NCBI RefSeq assembly: GCF_018141545.1
Contig: NZ_CP064356.1
Coordinates: 2,121,001 to 2,185,000, forward strand
Direction of reading: 5' to 3'
Length of the DNA stretch: 64,000 nucleotides
Source: Miltoncostaea oceani
GTDB lineage: Bacteria; Actinomycetota; Thermoleophilia; Miltoncostaeales; Miltoncostaeaceae
The stretch's first letter is position 1, and each line of letters opens with the position of its first letter. Positions 60,712 to 64,000 of this stretch are shown here, piece by piece. The translations under genes were made by a program, and so were the position numbers. The notes below the pieces were generated by a model. The model searched no databases. It saw only the letters and a list, made by a program, of their open reading frames with translations, and was not told the origin of the DNA.

Positions 60712-62667
60712 TCAGCCAGCCGGTCGCGTGACGTCCGCCGCGCCCCTGCCGACCAGGGACCGCAGCGCCGCCACGACGACGGGATCGAACTCGTCGCCCG
60801 AGCGCCGCTCGAGCTCGTTCATGACATCGGCGGGACGCAGCGGGAATCGCGTCGGCCCCCCGTTCGAGAGACGGTCGAAGGCGTTCGCGACGGCGAGGAT
60901 GCGGGCCTCGAGGGGGATCTCCTCACCGTGGAGTCCCGCCGGGTACCCCGTGCCGTCCATCCGCTCGTGGTGGTGCAGGACCCAGGGCCCGACCGTCTCG
61001 AGCCGGCTGCCCGCGAGCATCCGCTCCCCGATCTCGGGGTGGCGGCGCAGCTCCTGCTCCTCGTCCTCGGTGAGCTCGTGGTCGGGCACGACGATCTCGT
61101 CGCTGACGCCGATCTTGCCGACGTCGTGCAGCAACCCCGCGACGCGGACGTCCTCGGCCCGGTCGGGCGGCAGCCCGAGCTCCGCGGCGAGGAGGGCGCC
61201 GACGCGACCGACGTTCTCGGAGTGGTGGATCGTCGCCGGGTGCCGGGCGTCGATGGCGGCCGCGATCGACGCGACCGTCGTCAGCACGGCCTCGTCGTCG
61301 GTCTCGGCGCCGCGCTCCTCGCCGCGGAGGATCTCGGCGGTGTCGGCGGAGTAGAGGAACGTGCGGTCGCCGCCGTGGGCCCGGGCCCACGCGAGCGCGC
61401 TCATGGCGTTCTCGACCAGCGACTCGGGACGCCCCGCCTGCGTCGGGAAGCTCGCCACGCCGATCGACAGCGTGAAGCCGTCCTCGAGGCCCGCGACGCC
61501 GGGGAGGGAGGCGCGCAGGCGCTCACCGACGCGCAGGGCGTCGATCCCCTCGACCTCCGGCAGGATCGCCGCGAGCTCGTCGGGACCGAGGCGGCAGCCG
61601 ACGTCCATCGCGCGGAGGCGGTCGGCGAGGTGGCCGGCGAGCGCCTCGACGGCGGCCTCCGCGGCGACCTCGCGCCCCTGGGCGCGCAGCTCCTCGAGTC
61701 CGTCGAGCGACAGGACCGCGATGCTCACCGGGACGCCCGCGCGGAGGGCGCGCTGGCACTCCTGGTCGAGGCGGCCGTGGAAGTAGCGGGAGTTGAAGAA
61801 CCGGGTGAGCGGGTCGACCGCCCCGAGATCCCGGATCTCCTGCTGGAGGACGGACATCGTCAGCGACGCGGCGGCGTGCGCGGCGAGCTGGGCGAGGGCC
61901 TCCAGGTCGGGGACCCGCAGGGGGTCGTCGGAGACGCCGAACACGGCGAGGATGCCGAGCGACGCGCCCTCGCCGACGCCGACGAGCGCGACGCTGGCGA
62001 GGCCGCGGTCGCGGAGGGGGCCGTCGGCGAGGGGGCCGGTCCACCCGGCCCCGTCGAGGATCGCGGCGCGGCGGTCCGGCGGCACGAGCGCGGCCAGGTC
62101 CGCGGGCGACAGCGGCTCCATGCCGTCGTAGGCGGCGACCTCGGGGCTCGGGGAGCCGGCGGCGAGCAGGGCGGCCGCCGGCGCGTCGACCAGGGTCCGC
62201 GCCTCGGAGAGCACGCGGGCGACGGCCTCGCGGGGCTCCCGCGACCCGTGGACGGCGCTGGCGGCGGCGCCGAGGCGGCGTGCGCGCTCGCGCTCGTCGG
62301 CCTGCTCGCGCTGCAGGGACAGGTGCTCCAGGCCACGGGCGCAGACGGCGGCGACGAGCCGGAGGGCGGCCTCGGCCTCGGCCTCGTCGGCGGCGCCCCA
62401 GATCTCCACGTGCCCGATGAGTCCGTCCCGGCCGACGAGGTCGGCGCGGACGGTCCCGCCCTCGGACCCGTCGCCCTCACGGGCGAGGACGGCCCCGGAG
62501 GGGTGCGCGACGATGCGGCCACCGCGTGCGCCGGTCGCGGCGAGGGCCGCGTCGAGGGCGGCCGGGGCCACCCGCTCGGGCCGCCGCTCGGCGGACATGC
62601 GCTCGATGATCTCGGCCAGCCGCGCAGGGCTGACGACACTCCAGGAACTCCGCTTCCATGCGGGCAC
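60712..62667 (-). CDS. GAF-(degenerate GGDEF)-HD-GYP protein
   Basis: 651 residues. N-terminal GAF-like sensor regions (about 20-280) are followed by a GGDEF-like domain in which the active site reads LGPDEL (near 361) instead of GGDEF. An intact HD-GYP domain has HDVGKIGV near 514 and HHHERMDGTGYPAGL near 573. The cyclase is probably inactive and may bind GTP as a regulatory site, leaving c-di-GMP hydrolysis as the activity. The GTG start follows GGGAGG. It probably forms a transcript with the HDOD-LuxR gene. Confidence 0.9.
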   Translation of the reverse strand: MPAWKRSSWSVVSPARLAEIIERMSAERRPERVAPAALDAALAATGARGGRIVAHPSGAVLAREGDGSEGGTVRADLVGRDGLIGHVEIWGAADEAEAEAALRLVAAVCARGLEHLSLQREQADERERARRLGAAASAVHGSREPREAVARVLSEARTLVDAPAAALLAAGSPSPEVAAYDGMEPLSPADLAALVPPDRRAAILDGAGWTGPLADGPLRDRGLASVALVGVGEGASLGILAVFGVSDDPLRVPDLEALAQLAAHAAASLTMSVLQQEIRDLGAVDPLTRFFNSRYFHGRLDQECQRALRAGVPVSIAVLSLDGLEELRAQGREVAAEAAVEALAGHLADRLRAMDVGCRLGPDELAAILPEVEGIDALRVGERLRASLPGVAGLEDGFTLSIGVASFPTQAGRPESLVENAMSALAWARAHGGDRTFLYSADTAEILRGEERGAETDDEAVLTTVASIAAAIDARHPATIHHSENVGRVGALLAAELGLPPDRAEDVRVAGLLHDVGKIGVSDEIVVPDHELTEDEEQELRRHPEIGERMLAGSRLETVGPWVLHHHERMDGTGYPAGLHGEEIPLEARILAVANAFDRLSNGGPTRFPLRPADVMNELERRSGDEFDPVVVAALRSLVGRGAADVTRPAG

Positions 62668-62757
62668 TCGCGGCCTCCCCGCCGTCGCTCGGGGTGGATA
62701 TCGGCGCGTGGGGGGGCGAAGTGAAGCGACGGGGGGCCGACGGGCCGCTCCGCGGAC

Positions 62758-63195
62758 CTACCCGAGGCGGCGGAGCTCGTCCTCCAGGCGACGGGCCTCG
62801 TCGGGCGTCGGTTCGGCGACGGGCGCCTCACGCGCCCCGGGGCGTGCCCAGGTGCGGGCGATCACCGGGATCGCGGCGAGCCCGACGAGCACGGCGAGGG
62901 CCGGCACGAGCCACGCGATCAGGTCGAACCCCGATTTCGGCGGGGTCGCGAGCACCCCCTGGCCGAACTCGTCGACGAGGCCGTCGATGATCCGGTCCTT
63001 GTCCCAGCCGGCCTCGATGCGCTGGGCGATGTAGCGCTTCATGTCCTGCGCCACCGGCGCGCTCGACGTGTCGAGCGGCGTGTTGCAGGTCGGGCAGCGG
63101 ACCTCGCGGGCGACCTCGTTGACCGTCAGCCCGAGCGCGGTCGCCGGCAGCGCCGCCAGGAGCACCAGCAGCACCAGGGCGACCCGGCGGATCAC
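62758..63195 (-). CDS. ccmH: cytochrome c maturation protein CcmH/CycL
   Basis: 145 residues. A signal/anchor (RRVALVLLVLLAALPATALG), the redox motif CPTC at 34-37 (VRCPTCNTPLD), a helical region (DMKRYIAQRIEAGWDKDRII), the FGQGVLATPP segment typical of CcmH, and a second membrane helix (LIAWLVPALAVLVGLAAIPV). It reduces the apocytochrome c CXXCH thiols for haem attachment on the outer face of the membrane. It overlaps the thioredoxin-like gene by 4 bp (GTGA). Confidence 0.92.
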   Translation of the reverse strand: MIRRVALVLLVLLAALPATALGLTVNEVAREVRCPTCNTPLDTSSAPVAQDMKRYIAQRIEAGWDKDRIIDGLVDEFGQGVLATPPKSGFDLIAWLVPALAVLVGLAAIPVIARTWARPGAREAPVAEPTPDEARRLEDELRRLG

Positions 63196-63818
63196 CGCGA
63201 CTCCGCCAGGATCTGGTCGATGGCGGTCGTCAGCTGGTCGGGCTGCTGCACGACGCCCCGGATCTTGAGGCCGATCCGGCCCTCCGGGTCGATCACGAAG
63301 GTCTCCGGCAGGGCGGGGACCTGGAACGCGTTCTTGGCGTCGTCCTCGCCATCGCGCAGCGTCGGGTACGTGAGGCCGTTGCGGTCGACGAAGCCGAGGG
63401 CGCTCTCGCGGAGGTCCTGCACGTCGACGCCGAGCACCACCACCTCGCCGTCGCCGCGGTACCGGCGGGCGACCTCCTCGAGCACGGGCGCCTCGACCTC
63501 GCACGGCTCGCACCAGGAGGCCCAGAAGTTGAGCACGACGGTCTTGCCGCGCAGGGACGAGAGCGACACCTCGGAGTCGACGGGACCGATCCCGTCGGCG
63601 GCCACCAGCACGGGCAGGCTGATCTCGGGCGCCTCGGGCCGCTCGCCCGCGTCGAGGGCGTCCTGGATCGAGGTGCCGATCGCGTCCTTGTTGACGAGGC
63701 CCACCACCAGCAGGCCGATCACCCCGAGCACGACGATCGCGCCGACGACCGCGGCGATCGTGCGGCGCCGGTCCCATCCGCTCTCGGGGGGCGTCGTCGG
63801 GTCGGGAGGGGCGTCCAC
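63192..63818 (-). CDS. TlpA/CcmG-type membrane thioredoxin
   Basis: 208 residues: one membrane helix (IAAVVGAIVVLGVIGLLVVGL, about 21-42) and an exported thioredoxin domain with WCEPC in VVLNFWASWCEPCEVEAP (near 103) and PETFVIDPEGRI with the cis-Pro region. It is expected to pass electrons to CcmH or directly to apocytochrome c. TACCCT ends 6 nt before the GTG start, so the transcript may be leaderless. Confidence 0.92.
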   Translation of the reverse strand: MDAPPDPTTPPESGWDRRRTIAAVVGAIVVLGVIGLLVVGLVNKDAIGTSIQDALDAGERPEAPEISLPVLVAADGIGPVDSEVSLSSLRGKTVVLNFWASWCEPCEVEAPVLEEVARRYRGDGEVVVLGVDVQDLRESALGFVDRNGLTYPTLRDGEDDAKNAFQVPALPETFVIDPEGRIGLKIRGVVQQPDQLTTAIDQILAESR

Positions 63819-63893
63819 CCCCCCAGGGTAGCGTGGCGCGCGACGGCGGCCGGGGGCCGAACGCCCGTGATCGGCGTGGCCGATCGACGCGCG

Positions 63894-64000
63894 TCAGTCC
63901 TCCGGGGTGGCCTCGCCCTCGTCCCCGGTCCCGCGCTCCTTCTCACGCCGGCGGGCGATCGACTCCTCGACCCGGTTGATCACCCAGTCGGGGACGGGGC
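63894..64000 (-). CDS. C-terminal end of an unidentified gene
   Basis: The last 35 codons before a TGA at 63896-63894, reading PVPDWVINRVEESIARRREK followed by an acidic tail. The rest lies beyond the right edge. The frame is open to the edge and has typical codon use. The product cannot be named; its position upstream of the cytochrome c maturation genes makes a biogenesis role possible. Confidence 0.5.
   Translation of the reverse strand, partial: PVPDWVINRVEESIARRREKERGTGDEGEATPED

Overview
The window is 64 kb of very GC-rich DNA (roughly three quarters G+C by eye) with dense, often 1-4 bp overlapping genes, frequent GTG starts and perfect GC-rich hairpins at gene ends. The gene content is actinobacterial: an imuB/DUF6504/dnaE2 mutasome with Actinobacteria/Firmicutes-type LexA boxes, DUF2510, DUF4389, DUF6504 and GYD families, and a type III phosphofructokinase. 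The abundance of GGDEF/HD-GYP proteins and alpha/alpha-toroid and propeller-like secreted proteins suggests a deep-branching class such as Thermoleophilia rather than Streptomyces or mycobacteria. The class assignment is an inference. No rRNA, tRNA or CRISPR array was seen.

Layout. 1-8.6 kb: the N-terminus of an ECF sigma factor cut by the window edge, a PAS-GAF-GGDEF-HD-GYP protein, an acetyltransferase, two L,D-transpeptidases, a methyltransferase and a secreted repeat protein. 8.7-11.8 kb: two convergent c-di-GMP proteins. 11.9-20.1 kb: a mostly plus-strand housekeeping block (PAP2, PPi-type phosphofructokinase, topoisomerase III with ArfB, nitroreductase, Pit phosphate transporter with its DUF47 partner). 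20.1-24.5 kb: another multidomain c-di-GMP protein, then four tiny genes divergent from a CarH-type B12 photoreceptor. 24.5-32.5 kb: the SOS mutasome, with imuB-DUF6504 and dnaE2 each behind an identical LexA box and separated by an amidase and two small genes. 32.6-44.1 kb: a chemoreceptor, a two-component system with a poly-Asp membrane protein, a class A beta-lactamase-like/PlsC/thiolase operon, a CAP protein, ErpA and a secreted toroid. 44.2-49.7 kb: many small soluble proteins and one MFS transporter. 50.1-52.6 kb: a lower-GC island bounded by copies of the 3' end of the DUF72 gene. 53.4-62.7 kb: a minus-strand cell-surface operon of WxL/DUF916-like exported proteins ending in a diguanylate cyclase, preceded by an HDOD-LuxR regulator and an HD-GYP protein. 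62.8-64 kb: cytochrome c maturation genes.

How it fits together. Five proteins carry an apparently intact GGDEF domain, one carries a degenerate GGDEF domain, and four carry HD-GYP domains, so c-di-GMP turnover is a theme. It is physically coupled to a surface-protein operon at 53-60 kb. Peptidoglycan remodelling (two L,D-transpeptidases, an amidase, a beta-lactamase-like protein) is a second theme, and DNA-damage and light responses a third. About a dozen genes have a -10-like hexamer (often TAGnnT) exactly 6-7 nt before the start codon, which points to widespread leaderless transcription and helped choose several starts below.
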